Source of the DNA: Diplonema japonicum
Lineage: Eukaryota > Euglenozoa > Diplonemea > Diplonemida > Diplonemidae
Reading direction: 5' to 3'
Assembly: GCA_964019335.1 (NCBI GenBank)
Contig: OZ025679.1
Span: forward strand, 1 to 64,000
DNA length: 64,000 nucleotides
Under the pieces are notes generated by a model. The model was not told the DNA's origin, did not search any database, and saw nothing but the letters and a program-made list of their open reading frames with translations. The translations under genes were made by a program, and so were the position numbers. The first letter of the stretch is position 1. Each line of letters starts with the position of its first letter. Of the stretch, positions 30,918 to 42,400 are shown piece after piece.

Positions 30918-33900
30918 ATGCCAACAGAGAACGAAGTTGATGTGAATGAGTTCTTCGCAGGGGAGGCGAAGAGGTACTCTGCGCAGGAGCTGAGGGAGCT
31001 GAACCCTGGTGTCAGCGATGGTGGGAAACCTGAACTGGCGCACATACCAGACTTGCTAACTAGTGGCAATGAAGCACCGCCACCGCCTCCGCAGCTTGAC
31101 CTTGCGGTGGAAGACATGCTGAGCTGTGGCCCACTGCTTCCGCCTTCTATGTCGCCCAAGGAGCTGAACAGGAAGCCGCCTATCTCCGTCGCCACTGAGA
31201 GGGAACCGTCTCCACCACCACCGAGCAACCCTCTCAACGAGATCCAGGCAGCCCTGCTTGACGCTGATTCTCCTAGGTATAGCCAGGCCGTGTCGCGTGT
31301 GCAGTCGGCCATGATCAACCTCATCACTGAGAAGCGCACCGAGTTCAACGACGAAGTCGTCGGGCAGATCGCCAATATCATCCACCAAGCGGCAGTCAAC
31401 GCCACCAAGCCCTGCATCCTGGCCGACGCTGTCAAGGAAACCCTTGCAGTCACCAAACACATGGCGCTGAAGCATGGCCAGGCCCTCCACGCAGCTATCC
31501 TCGACAGATGCCAACAGACCTTCGAGCGCCGTAACAAAGTGGCGAAACAGAGGTGGCTCAACCTGCTGTGCTTCCTTGGGGAGCTCTTCAACAGGGGGTA
31601 TGTAGTGAAAACACATGAAGCAAACAACAACAACAGGCTGCTCTCGGACCAGATCCTTACTTTCTGTATCGCCGAGCTTCTCGGGCTCCCTCGCAAACAA
31701 GGAAAGATTGTTGCTGTCCAGCCAAATGACAGCGACCTCGAAGCGGTGTCTGTGCTGCTGACAACATGCGGCAAGTTGATGGAGACGAAACTGAATGAGT
31801 ACGTGGTGGTGTCTTTTTTTGACAGACTGGCACACTTTCAGCAGGTACAATACATGCTACAATAACAACAAACACAGGTCAGCATGCAGCCACTTTTGAA
31901 GGATATTCTGAATGGTCCTCTTGCTGCGAGGAGGGCAGGTTGGCCGTCTGTGGCGACTATTGACAAGCCTCGCCGTGCGGAACCAATGCCTCCTTCACCG
32001 CCGACAGTATGCTTATAGCAACAAGCAAAACAACACAGCCACCTGCGGAGTCAGTTCCTAAGCCACCGCAGCAGCTGCCGTCGCAGACGCTTCCGTCTCC
32101 ACACTCACTACCGTCTCCTCACTCCCTGCACGCGCGATCACTTCCATCACCGCATCACACTCAGGAAAAAGTGCCGCACTTTCAGGCACCGCAGTCCTTG
32201 CCCGCATCCATCCCATCGTCTCTTCCATCATCGTTAGCATCCCCTCATCAGGCACCGCCCTCGGGGCTTGGTCCTCACGAGCTTGCGCAATTACAGCAAC
32301 AGCTACTACAGCAGCAACAGCACCAAGCCAAGTTCGCGTCCCCGCCTACTGTGGTCGACAGACTGAAAGCAGCCGGAGTGGCTGAAGTACTGCTAGCGAA
32401 CGGGAGCGCTGTCCCTAGCGCCGCGCCAGTGAATGTCTCAGTGAATGCCGTTCCAACAAATGCTGTTCCTGCACCTGTCAACGGCACGCAAGTCAACCAA
32501 GTCCCACCTACGGCACTCAGCAAGCCCCTCGTTGAAGAAGAGACTGAGAAGGACAAACCGTCCCTGAACCCCAGTGCACCTGCCTTCGTGCCTGGGGCAG
32601 GGATGAACGGCGTCGCGGCCCCAACCAGATCCTTTGGCGGCGAAATGAATACTGACTTGCTGGAGCCATCGAAGGACAGGACTGTTTACGTGGTGGGCAT
32701 CGACACCTCTTTGCCTGAGAAGACGCTTCTGGATTTCGTGCAGTCGTGCGGGAGGCTGCTCAAGATAAGGCTTTGCGGCGACACCAACAACAGAACAATC
32801 TATGGGTTCTTCGAGTACCGCTCGAGGAAAGAGGCACACACCCTCATGGACCAGGACAAGAAGTCTCTCGGAAAGTACATTCTCAACTGCTCGTGGGCAA
32901 AGTCCGCTATCAGAGATGCTATGACAGGCTCTGCCAACAGCAAGGTATGCAGCACGCATTCCAAAGTACCGCTGCAGGTGAGGAACTTCCGCTTCCACTA
33001 CGACGACGATGGGTCCGAACCTGAGATGACAGAGTTGAGGGAGTCGTGCCTGCAGCAGAAGAACTGGATGCCAAGGGGCAGGAAGAGGGTATGCTGGTGA
33101 ATACAAAGTAAATGCACACACAGCAAAGCGACTCGCCTGAAGACTTCACCCACCCTCCACCGCCGAAGGAACAGACAGTGCCCGAGTCTTACTACAGGCA
33201 GCGTGCGCCGGTGAGTGTGCACACAGAAGGCCCACCTATTTTAGTTAAGAAGAAGCAGCTTGCGTCGCCAAGCAGCTCGAGCAGAGGGCTCAGCGGGGAT
33301 GACGAGGCAGGCTCGCCGATTGCAGCGACACTTCTGAAGAAGCTTGATGTGCCGAGTGAGGTGAGCGAAAGTGCTGAAGCGCTGTTGGCGGCACTGGGGG
33401 CCGACTGCTCGAAGGACGTTGCGAACGTGAGGCACGTGCTTGTGAACTGCTCGAGCCTCGACACCGAGCCTTTGGATGTGGCGATCAGGGCACTGTTCCT
33501 CACGGTGCTCAACGATGACCCTGCCAAGAAGAACATCCCGTACAGGCTGCTGCAGGCATGCTCGAAGGCGTCAAGGATCTCTGCGTACAAGTGCTGGTCG
33601 GAAGTGTTCAGAGACCTCATCCAAGTGTCGGCATGGCGTGTGTACTCAAAGCTGTGGAGCACCATCGCAGATGTGCTAGCGGACTGTGTTGTCTCGCAGG
33701 CAGACCCTCTGCTGCAGAAGTCATCGTTGATGGACCTCTGCGCTCCCATCAGCAGAACGGCCGAGTGGGAGAAGTTCAGGGGTGCCATTTCGGACTCATT
33801 CCTCCAGGTGTGCGATGCGATGCATGCAACTAATACACAACACAACACAACACAACACAACACAACACAACACAACACAACACAACACAACACAACACAA

Positions 33901-34093
33901 CACAACACAACACAACACAACACAACACAACACAACACAACACAACACAACACAACACAACACAACACAACACAACACAACACAACACAACACAACACAA
34001 CACAACACAACACAACACAACACAACACAACACAACACAACACAGCTTGGGATCGACAAGAGAGAACTCGATGTGCTGCTGCCAAAAAACTGA
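30918..34093 (+). CDS. PAIP1/eIF4G-like translation factor: MIF4G, PAM2 and RRM domains
   Basis: 934 aa in six exons: 30918-31844, 31878-32006, 32039-32944, 32978-33088, 33124-33807 and 34046-34093. Introns are 33, 32, 33, 35 and 238 nt. An N-terminal MIF4G domain (about residues 110-310, NEIQAALLDADSPRYSQ...) is followed by a Pro/Ser/Gln-rich linker, a PAM2 motif for binding the MLLE domain of poly(A)-binding protein (SLNPSAPAFVPGAG) and an RRM (RTVYVVGIDTSL ... TIYGFFEYRSRKEA). A second helical region resembling a MIF4G/MA3 array follows. It likely bridges poly(A)-binding protein and the cap complex. The last intron is mostly a pentanucleotide microsatellite; the final exon has 15 codons. 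Confidence 0.85.
33834..34043 (+). repeat. (CAACA)n microsatellite, about 42 copies, inside an intron
   Basis: A perfect pentanucleotide run of about 210 bp fills the last intron (33808-34045) of the PAIP1-like gene and ends directly in the acceptor CAACACAG. The run contains no AG, so the only acceptor is the true one. The repeat unit equals the body of this genome's acceptor motif. Confidence 0.95.
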
Positions 34094-34990
34094 CACGCCT
34101 AAAACAAGGGAGGCCTGCTACACGGGACTTGCCTTGAAGGGACAGGAGGTGCCACTGTGCTGCCCCTGTGTGGTGTAGAAAAGAGACAGCCGCAATCCTT
34201 TTCGCTGCTTATTACCCTCTAGTGCCTTACACCAATGGCCTTTTTGCTCCCTTGTTTACTTTTTGTTCTCTCTTCTCTTCAATCCTCCCATGCCTCCCCC
34301 TTATCAAGTGTTTTACCCCCTTCCTTTTTTCGGTCACCCCTCCCCCTGTATCCCCTTTCCTATTTTCCCCTTCTTTACACACCCCTGTTCCCCTCTTTCC
34401 CTTTTTTTCTTCTTCCTCTCTATATAGTGTGCCTCCTGTGCTTGCTTGCCATCAACCATCTCCCTTTAGCTTCGTCTTTCTATATTTCTTCTGCTTTCTT
34501 TTTTTTTGTGTTCTCTTTTTTTTTTTTTTTTAATTCTCTTCTTGATCGCAAGTTTTCTCTGTTTTTATTTCCTTTTGTTACATTGGTTAAAATTACAATG
34601 GGGATACTTAGAGTTTGGGGCGGGGAAGGGTATAAAAGGAGAAAGGTGGTGGCACATTGCACAGTGGCTGGAGACCAAGGGAAAAAAAAAAAAAAAAAAA
34701 AAAAAAGCTGCGCTGGGATAAGCGTAGCTGTCTCCACTGATTGCTCTGTTGCCCAGCAGAGCTGGGTAAAAAAAAAAAGAAGAAGAAGAAAAAAATAAAC
34801 AAAAAAAAAAGATAGCATTCCTCTATTTCCCCCCCCCCCCCCCCTCTCATTTTCCCCTCTCGCCAATTTTTATAGTTTCTACCTAAGCGGCATAAGGAGG
34901 AAAGATGGGAAGAAAAAAAAAGAATAAAAGGGGAGGAGACAAGCCAGTAAAATAAAGTTTTTTTTCAGGCACTTTATTTTAGCCCATTTG

Positions 34991-35025
<35 letters not shown>

Positions 35026-36106
35026 AAAGGAAATCGTTTACTTCAATACAAAGGTTAAAAAAAAATCACGGGCTCTTTATTCTTTTTGGTGGGCATTGAT
35101 GTTTCCCCCCCTGTTTTTTTTCTTTTTTTTCTTAGAAGTTTTTTTTTTCCGTTGCTTTTTTCCCCCTCTTTTTTTTATCACTTACACAACAAAAACAACA
35201 AACAGCAGCAGAAAGAAGAAGAAAACCTCCTTGCCACTGTACCTTTCCCCATACACCCTTTTGCCCACCCAGCATTCCCCCTGTTCTCTCCCCCCTTCTT
35301 TTTTTCGAACTTAAATCTTTTTCCTTATGAAGGCCAACCTGCGTACAGCCTTCACCCCCTTTTTTTTTCGTGCCACATCTTGGTCCTCGCTTTCAGGAGC
35401 AAAGAGTTTCAAAAACGAAATTAAAAAAAAAAGAAAAGTGGGGGAGGTCGGGGCTTTTTAAAAAAAAAAAAGAAAAGCAAATCATAGAGCCCCTCTTTCT
35501 TTTACACAAGCAAAGGGCCTGGCTACTTTTCTTTACCCCCCCCTCTGTTTCTACGGGGAAAATATTTTCTCTCCCCTCTTGGTTTTTTATTTTTATTTTA
35601 CACAAACTCTTTATAGCAGCAACATTTTACCCCCCCCCCCCTTCTTTCGCTACTTGTGTGTGTGTGTGTTCTTTTTCATAGGTTCTTACCCTTTTTATTT
35701 TATTTCATAATAAAGGGGGGAGAAGGGGCTGAAAAGAAGAGCGAAATAAAACAAAGAGGAGTAGGGCGCTTTGTGATTCCCCCATCGTGTGACAGGTGTA
35801 ATGGCAGTTCTTCTAAACAAGACGGCGACCGCCTTTGCCCTGCCTCCTCTCGGTTTCTGTCCCCCACCCCACCCCACCCGTTATCCTTCCCCTTCCCCTT
35901 TCCCCCCCTTCCCTGTTACCCATACCTCATTTCTTTCCCTTCTTTGCCTCTTCCCCCTTTCCCCCTTCGTATCCAGCCTTTACCCCCGAATCATTCTTTT
36001 ACTTACAAAGAGAAAAAAAAGAAAAAAAAACCCCCCCTATTCCCTTCCCCCTTTCTTTCCCCAAGACCTCGAGCAGGTGTGCCGCCAGCTAATCACTACA
36101 GGCAGC
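34094..36106. other. Two-kb homopolymer-rich spacer, no gene seen
   Basis: T/C-rich sequence with A runs near 34682-34706, 34990-35021 and 35459-35472, and C runs near 34832-34844 and 35631-35642. A small hairpin CCCAGC-AGA-GCTGGG lies at 34753-34767. Open frames here encode only Phe/Lys/Pro-rich low-complexity peptides. The 3' end leads into the acceptor CTAATCACTACAG ahead of the next gene. Confidence 0.7.
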
Positions 36107-37594
36107 ATGGACGGGATGGAAGCTAAGAAGAAGTCCTGCAGAGTGATTGTAAGAAGGGTGCGTAAGTGGCTAGGGTATCGCAAGGCGGTCGAGGATGCCG
36201 CAAAGGTTGCAGAGGTAAACCGATGGTTGAGGGTGAAGATACGAGCACGTCTTGCTGTGACACCTGCCGAGGAGGTTCTGGAAGGGTTCCTGTGCGTGCT
36301 GCACTTCATCGCCAAAGAGTTTGGACCGCACAAACTGATCTGGTACTTCATGCAGAAGGTGCAGTGTGAGGAGGCTACAACAAGGCGCAGCATCATGGAG
36401 AAGGAAGGGTACGCACGCCTGCTTCTGACGATGGAACACTTAGTTACCCCCTTTAGGGTCACCGTGCTCACACGGCCAGCCGCACAGCATTGCACTGCTT
36501 ACGTCACATCGGCCCTGCTGCGGTGTGTTGGGTACATCTCGGACATGCACGACTCGTGCGAAGTGTTCCTTCTTTCCAAGCAGTCCATCAAGGCATGGTC
36601 GGATGTCCTCGTCGAGATCCTGACCCTCTCGGAGGCATGCCGGCGGAGGACCATCGAAACTGGTGCAGCCGGCACCTTCACCTTCTGCGGGCTAGTCATC
36701 GAGGAGCACCAGCAGCGCTGTGCCATTGCAGTTGCACGGCACTGCGACGAGCACTTCTACGCCAACCTTCACGTGAACGTCAAGCGGCAGCGCGAGACAT
36801 TGGCTTACATCGGACGAGGGTCACAGGGGGAGGTCACCGTCGTGAGGCAGCAGGGTGTCTCTTACGCTTTGAAGGAGATCGTCTACAGCGACCTTGAGGG
36901 CTTGTACAGAGGGTACCTCAAGGCAACGCAGCACCGCAGCTACGACCACAGCAGCATAGTTAAGTACCTCGCTGTGCACGCTACAGTAGACGACATCGGG
37001 CGGCCCGTGCTGTCGATCTTGATGCCGTACTACACGGAGAGGGACCTTGGAAGACTCATGAAGGCCAGCCAGCTGGATGCACTGCACGTGGCATCTTTAG
37101 TTATCCAGATCTGCGAGGGGCTGGAGTATCTCCATACAATGAGCCCCCCTGTGGTGCATAGGGATGTCAAGCCGGACAACGTCCTGTTAAACAAGGGGCA
37201 GGCCATCCTCTCTGACTTTGACACTGCAAAACCCTTAGTGGCATCCGTGATCTCCAGCCAGGGTGGCACCTTCCAGTACACAGCACCCGAGACGCTCTAC
37301 TTGTTTCGCACGACGCCTGCCTCGGATATGTTTTCGATAGGCGTTATTCTATTCATCATGTTCACGAAGAGCCCCTTGCTGACTCACTCCGCCACGGGTA
37401 TTCAGCTGCTGCTGAATTCAGAGAAATGGGACCCCCCTGCTCTGGAAGCGGCCCTGCATCTGTCCCTTTCGTCGTGTGGTGTGTCGGACCAGTTTACAAG
37501 CCTGGTCATCACACTCTGCAGACACGACCCTGCCCTCAGGTTGACAGCAGGTGAAACGCGTTCAGTGCTGTGCACCGTACTTCAGTTATTGTGA
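36107..37594 (+). CDS. Protein kinase with N-terminal helical domain and DFD in place of DFG
   Basis: 495 aa, intronless. An N-terminal helical region of about 230 residues (no family recognised) precedes a kinase domain. The glycine loop is GRGSQGEV (about residue 236), the ATP Lys is in YALKEI (about 254) and the catalytic loop is VHRDVKPDNVLL (about 350). The metal-binding triad reads DFD in LSDFDTAKPL instead of DFG, and the APE motif is TAPETL. All catalytic residues are present, so activity is likely. The start is chosen because an acceptor (CACTACAG) ends 5 nt upstream; the frame is open further 5' but is low-complexity. Confidence 0.85.
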   Translation: MDGMEAKKKSCRVIVRRVRKWLGYRKAVEDAAKVAEVNRWLRVKIRARLAVTPAEEVLEGFLCVLHFIAKEFGPHKLIWYFMQKVQCEEATTRRSIMEKEGYARLLLTMEHLVTPFRVTVLTRPAAQHCTAYVTSALLRCVGYISDMHDSCEVFLLSKQSIKAWSDVLVEILTLSEACRRRTIETGAAGTFTFCGLVIEEHQQRCAIAVARHCDEHFYANLHVNVKRQRETLAYIGRGSQGEVTVVRQQGVSYALKEIVYSDLEGLYRGYLKATQHRSYDHSSIVKYLAVHATVDDIGRPVLSILMPYYTERDLGRLMKASQLDALHVASLVIQICEGLEYLHTMSPPVVHRDVKPDNVLLNKGQAILSDFDTAKPLVASVISSQGGTFQYTAPETLYLFRTTPASDMFSIGVILFIMFTKSPLLTHSATGIQLLLNSEKWDPPALEAALHLSLSSCGVSDQFTSLVITLCRHDPALRLTAGETRSVLCTVLQLL

Positions 37595-37665
37595 CATAAT
37601 TATCCACTTACCTTAAGCATTATTTCGTGTTTTTTTATTTACAGCCGCTGCACACCTCACAGCAC

Positions 37666-38616
37666 ATGCCGTGGGAGTCCGTCACTACCATCAAGCGATG
37701 CAAGGAAGCGTCCTACAGCGTGATGTGGGGAGACGATGCAAGGGTGCTGTACAGTGCAGGCATCGACGGGCGTGTGGTAGGCTTCGACATGAAAGGGAAG
37801 CAGGTAGTGGAGTGCAACTTGAACAAAGGACAGGATGTAGTGCCCATAACAAAGATTAAGCTTTACGGAAAGCAGCGAGCCTTGGCCGCAAGGAGCGATG
37901 GGAGCATCATAAAGGTAGACCTGCGCGAGAACAGGCCCACACAGAGTATCCAGGAAGACAACGAAGTGTACACAATGGACGTCACACGAGATAGGACACA
38001 CTTCTTCACAGCAGGGAAGGACGGCAAGATCAGGCACTACGACATGACACGTGAGACGCCGCTGCATGTGCTGAACGATGAGGTGAACTACGATGTAGGG
38101 GTGCACCCTGTGCGGGTGTACTGCTTGAAGTGCGCACCGAAGAACGACCAAATAGTGTTCACGGGCGGGTGGGAATCGGTGAAGGCTTGGGATCTGCGAT
38201 CTAAGGGCAAGCCTGTGAAGGAGATAATTGGGCCCTACTTAGTGGGTGAGTCCATGGCTTTCACAGCGAACGACGCTCTGATCACAGCATCGCACCGCCC
38301 CGCCGAGCAGCTAGAGCAGTGGGACCTTGGGACATGCAAGAGGATCATGGTCCTGAGCGAAGACCCGTACCCCTTCCTTCCCACCTTCTTAAGTGTCACG
38401 CAGTCGCCGTACAAGTACATCGCAATAGGCGGCGGTGGCACGATCCCTTCGCACCACGCAGCTCTTATCCTCAACCACAACGCCAGCACGATACTCGCGT
38501 CCCTCCCTAAGCAGGATAACCCGAGGTCACTCCATTGCTGCGACTTCAACCACAAGAACAACACAGTGGCCTTTGGCGATGCTGGAGGAAGACTCCATGT
38601 AATGAGCACAGCTTAG
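37666..38616 (+). CDS. WD40 beta-propeller protein
   Basis: 316 aa, intronless. Six or seven WD-type blades can be read, for example VLYSAGIDGRVVGFDMKGKQ, FFTAGKDGKIRHYDMTRE, IVFTGGWESVKAWDLRSKGK and ALITASHRPAEQLEQWDLGT. Some blades resemble Bub3/Rae1-type propellers, but I cannot assign an orthologue. The mRNA acceptor is probably TTTTATTTACAG, 19 nt before the ATG. Confidence 0.85.
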   Translation: MPWESVTTIKRCKEASYSVMWGDDARVLYSAGIDGRVVGFDMKGKQVVECNLNKGQDVVPITKIKLYGKQRALAARSDGSIIKVDLRENRPTQSIQEDNEVYTMDVTRDRTHFFTAGKDGKIRHYDMTRETPLHVLNDEVNYDVGVHPVRVYCLKCAPKNDQIVFTGGWESVKAWDLRSKGKPVKEIIGPYLVGESMAFTANDALITASHRPAEQLEQWDLGTCKRIMVLSEDPYPFLPTFLSVTQSPYKYIAIGGGGTIPSHHAALILNHNASTILASLPKQDNPRSLHCCDFNHKNNTVAFGDAGGRLHVMSTA

Positions 38617-38650
38617 TTTGTACAGTAACACCACAACTTCTGTTGTGCAG

Positions 38651-39253
38651 ATGCCTTGCTACCCTTGGGTCGCTTTACCCCTGCAGACTGGCCAATATGC
38701 AATGTGCGACACGCTTAATATAGTGCTGCTGGGAGATGAGGGGGTGGGGAAGACGTCCCTGCTCAGGGAGTATGCAGACGAATTTACGGAGACAATAGGC
38801 TTTAATGCAGTGGCTGTGAACGAGGTGGTGGCAGGGAAGGACATGAAGGTGATGCTGTATGATTTGGGGGACGACGATGTGATGCGCAGCCTGGTGATGG
38901 AGAGGGGACACTGCTTTGTGGTGTGCTTTGCGGTGGATGATGAAGAGAGTTTTAGGAAGGTGATTGAAAAATGGCTGCCTGCGGTGCAGCACATCGACAC
39001 AGGCCCGCCAGTCATCTTATGCTGTACAAAGGTTGATCTCTGTCAATCTCCGGCAACTCATCCCGCAGTCCTCAAGGCAACTACCCATGCCAAGGACCTA
39101 CAGTATTCTTTCCTCACTACCACAACTCATTCACGCCCCTCCATTGCTACCCTATTCGCCCTCTCCGCAACCCAAGCACACCTCCACGCCTCCGAGACTA
39201 TCCTCCTTGAGACGTCCCGCAACGGCCCACGGAAGTGCTGTGCCATATCGTGA
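38651..39253 (+). CDS. Ras-superfamily small GTPase with C-terminal prenylation motif
   Basis: 200 aa from the ATG immediately after an acceptor (TTCTGTTGTGCAG), or 183 aa from the ATG at 38702. G1 is GDEGVGKTS, G3 reads DLGD (canonical DTAG), G4 is CCTKVDL and the C-terminus is CCAIS, a CaaX box (CAIS) preceded by a second Cys. The switch region after TIGFNAVAV is divergent. It is probably a Rho- or Ras-like membrane-associated switch. Missing switch-II Gln suggests slow or altered GTP hydrolysis. Confidence 0.85.
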   Translation: MPCYPWVALPLQTGQYAMCDTLNIVLLGDEGVGKTSLLREYADEFTETIGFNAVAVNEVVAGKDMKVMLYDLGDDDVMRSLVMERGHCFVVCFAVDDEESFRKVIEKWLPAVQHIDTGPPVILCCTKVDLCQSPATHPAVLKATTHAKDLQYSFLTTTTHSRPSIATLFALSATQAHLHASETILLETSRNGPRKCCAIS

Positions 39254-39405
39254 ATTGTATAAAAAAAAAAAAGAAAAAAATAGTTAAAAGTCTCGGTCAG
39301 GTTATTTTTGCCCATGCCTGCACTGAGCAAATCAGCTAGCCTCATACATTATGCATTTCCTTGTCTACTTTCATAATAATAATTTTATTATCGCAGAACA
39401 CCACT

Positions 39406-42400
39406 ATGGTAGAACACCGGAAGAGCGGGCTTGCCGCGTCAGCGGGCGATGTGAGACAGCAATGCATCTGGTCGCAGGCACAAATGGGGCTGGTGTACCC
39501 GTCCCCATATGCTATCTTTGCTGGGTACTTCAGGGCAGAGGGGAAGACAATCACGAAAGAAAAGGTAAGCTCCGTGATGAAGGCCATCCTGAAAGCGTTC
39601 CCTGCGAAACCAAAGCAACTGACGTCGGCCACCGTGGCACTGGACTTTGGACTGTTCCAGTCGTGGGGGGGCAAAGCCCCGAAGGGGATGGATTACCTGT
39701 ACCCGGAAGAGGTCACCGATGACAGTGGGAACGTGAGAACCACTTCCGAAGTCTTCAGCCAGACCAACAAGTTCCAGGATTCGGCTTGCGACATCTGGTT
39801 CCACATCAAATCCGACCAGTCGCTAGAGAAATGTAGGGAGGTGCAAGCCATCATCGAGTTGACTCTGGGTGGCGTGGTCAAGAAGACAAAGAACGTACAA
39901 GAAGCTGCCTCCAAGACGCCTTCCGGTGGGAAGGGTAAAGTACTTGGATGTCGATTCGCAGAAAACCTGAACAACCCTTCTGACCCCGTCACACTCGCGA
40001 CACGCACCCTTGTGGGCCACGAAGACACGGACCACTACGGGGGCTCCTTCGTGGTGGCACAGCGTTTCACAATCAACTGGAACCACATCCACAACATGAA
40101 TGACGAGGAGATCGAAGACATCATCGGACGCACTGTGGGCCCGAACTACATCCTCCCGTCCAACGACACCAGAGCACACATCAAGTGCGCCCGTGGGAGG
40201 GACGCTCAGGGTAACACTACACCAGTTCTGCGTCTAGGTTTGCCCTTCGGCAGAAGGTTCAGCCCCACGGATCTTCGCAACGACCCAGACCTCGCCTTGA
40301 AGGGGGCCAACCTTGCTGACGAGGAAGGTATGAAATGCAACGCGAACAATCATAAAAACAGGAATCTACTTTGCGGGATACACGCAAGGAGTGCAGAACC
40401 TTGAAGTCATCATGAAGCAGATGATCGGCGAGAAAGAGGGCTTCATGCGCGACAGGCTTTTCGACAACTTGCAGTCTGATTTCGGCGGCTACTTCTACGT
40501 ACCATCGTACAAAGACCTTGGGATGGATTCCTTGAGCTTTGCCCATACTGAAAAGGTCAAGAACTGGGATGAGCACCCTGGGATGGACTGGAAGAGATTG
40601 AACACCCACTACGACAAAGCATCGAAGAATGGGTGGATGCACTACAACCACTTCGAGTACTTGAACACCATGTCCACTATGTCAGAGGTGGAGGCCAAGA
40701 AAAAGGACCCCCCTTCATCCAGGGTTCTTGAGCTGCTGAGCCACAACTTCAGTATCTGGCAGGATAACTGGTACTTCAACAGGAAGCAGCCCGAGTTTAA
40801 ACACATGAGGGTCTACATCACAGAGGCCTTCGGAGCGGCGGAGGCTACGAAAGTCATGAGACTGTCCGTGATCGAACGCAAGGCATGGGCCATCAGGATG
40901 ACCTTGAGGGTCTGTGCTTCGCATGAGTACGGCCACAGAGGGACTACCTGGATCGAGGGTGGTGTAGAGAAATCAACAAACCCACCAACTGAGGGCGCGA
41001 ACACTTACACGCTGCACCCCAGTGAGGTCATTGTGGGACAGCTCCCGAACCTGTCGCTTGGTCAGGGCAGGTACGCCATGGTCTTCGAAAGAGAAAATGA
41101 ACACCTCACAAACTACATGAGCGGCTGCAACGAAGCAAGTGGCTTAGGGCATGTTGTTCCAGGGCACCAGAAGCTCCTTGACATGGGTATCGGAGGTCTC
41201 AAGAAGCAGGCGGAAGACAAGATCAAAGACAGCATCAACGTTAGCGACGAAACGACGCAGTTCCTCAACAGCGTCATCATCTCCTTAGATGCCCTCTCAG
41301 AGTACTGCGAGGCCTTCGCTCTCCTTGCAGAGGAAGTCGAGAAGTCGCTTAGTGACGGCCAGATTGCTGAGAAGGAGAATCTCTCCGACATCAGTTCCAG
41401 GCTCCGCAACATCGCAACTGAGAAGCCGTCGAGCTTTTTAGAGGCACTGCAGCTGCTCTTCATCATGCACTGCGCTCTCCACCTAAATGGCGAGCCTGTT
41501 GCTATCGGGCGTCTGGATCAGATGCTGTACCCGTTCTACAAAAAGGACTTTGATCAGGGTTTCATCGACGAGCCCACCGCTCAGGAGGCTCTGGACTGCT
41601 TCTGGATCAAACTTGATGAGAAGGTGCAGCAGAATAGGCTGAACGTTGAGGACCACCAGAAGATGGGTTACCTCATGCCTGGCCCCCCTGGAGGCACCTA
41701 CCCCAAAGCATCTGTGAACCAATGGGTGCAGCAAATCACTGTCGGCGGTTACGTCGCGGACGATGCAGACGTCCCAACGCCTAGTTACAACACGATCACA
41801 AAGCTGGCCATTAGGTGCTCTAGACGGTTGCCTTTGAACGCGCCATGCTTGTCTCTGAGAGTGAACTCGAACACGCCCGACTACATCCTCGAGGAGGCAG
41901 CAAAGGCCGTCCTCAGCGGCGGGGCACACCCCTTCTTCATTCACGACGACAAGATCATCAAAGGCCTGCTTGAGACAGGCAAGGACATCGGGCCCAGCGA
42001 ACAACGCCTCAATGCGTTGTATGACGGCAAAGTGCGCCTGCAGGACGCCAGGGACTATGCTTGCGACGGCTGCTACGAACCTTTATTCAGTGGGAAGAAC
42101 TACTTCACGTTGCCCACGATGCAGCTGCTGGAGGTATTCGAGGCTGTTCTGAACGGGAGCAAAAAGTACAGCCAGGCAGGACCTAACTTCCTGAGGGGTG
42201 GCATAGTTACAGAGCCTGTCCCCGAGGCTTCAAACCTCGAAACTTTCGAGTCGCTAAAGCAAAGCTTCTTCGAACAGATGAAACTCGTGAACATGAGGAT
42301 GACTGATAACATACTTAATGGCTTCGGGGCCAGGGAATCCGGTTGTCCCACACCCTTGCTCTCCGCGATCATGGACGACTGCATTGGCAAGGGCAGGGAC

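Noticed and set aside
33834-34043. CAACA run as a telomere-like or centromeric array
   Set aside because: It is short, confined to an intron and matches the local acceptor motif better.
33782-34093. Polypeptide of HNTTQ repeats (and complementary CVVLC repeats) as a coding tandem repeat
   Set aside because: The run lies between a GTGTG donor and the CAACACAG acceptor, and a 15-codon final exon follows in frame once it is removed.
35789-36106. N-terminal extension of the kinase by about 105 residues
   Set aside because: The extension is Pro/Phe low-complexity sequence from a pyrimidine tract, and an acceptor lies 5 nt before the ATG at 36107.
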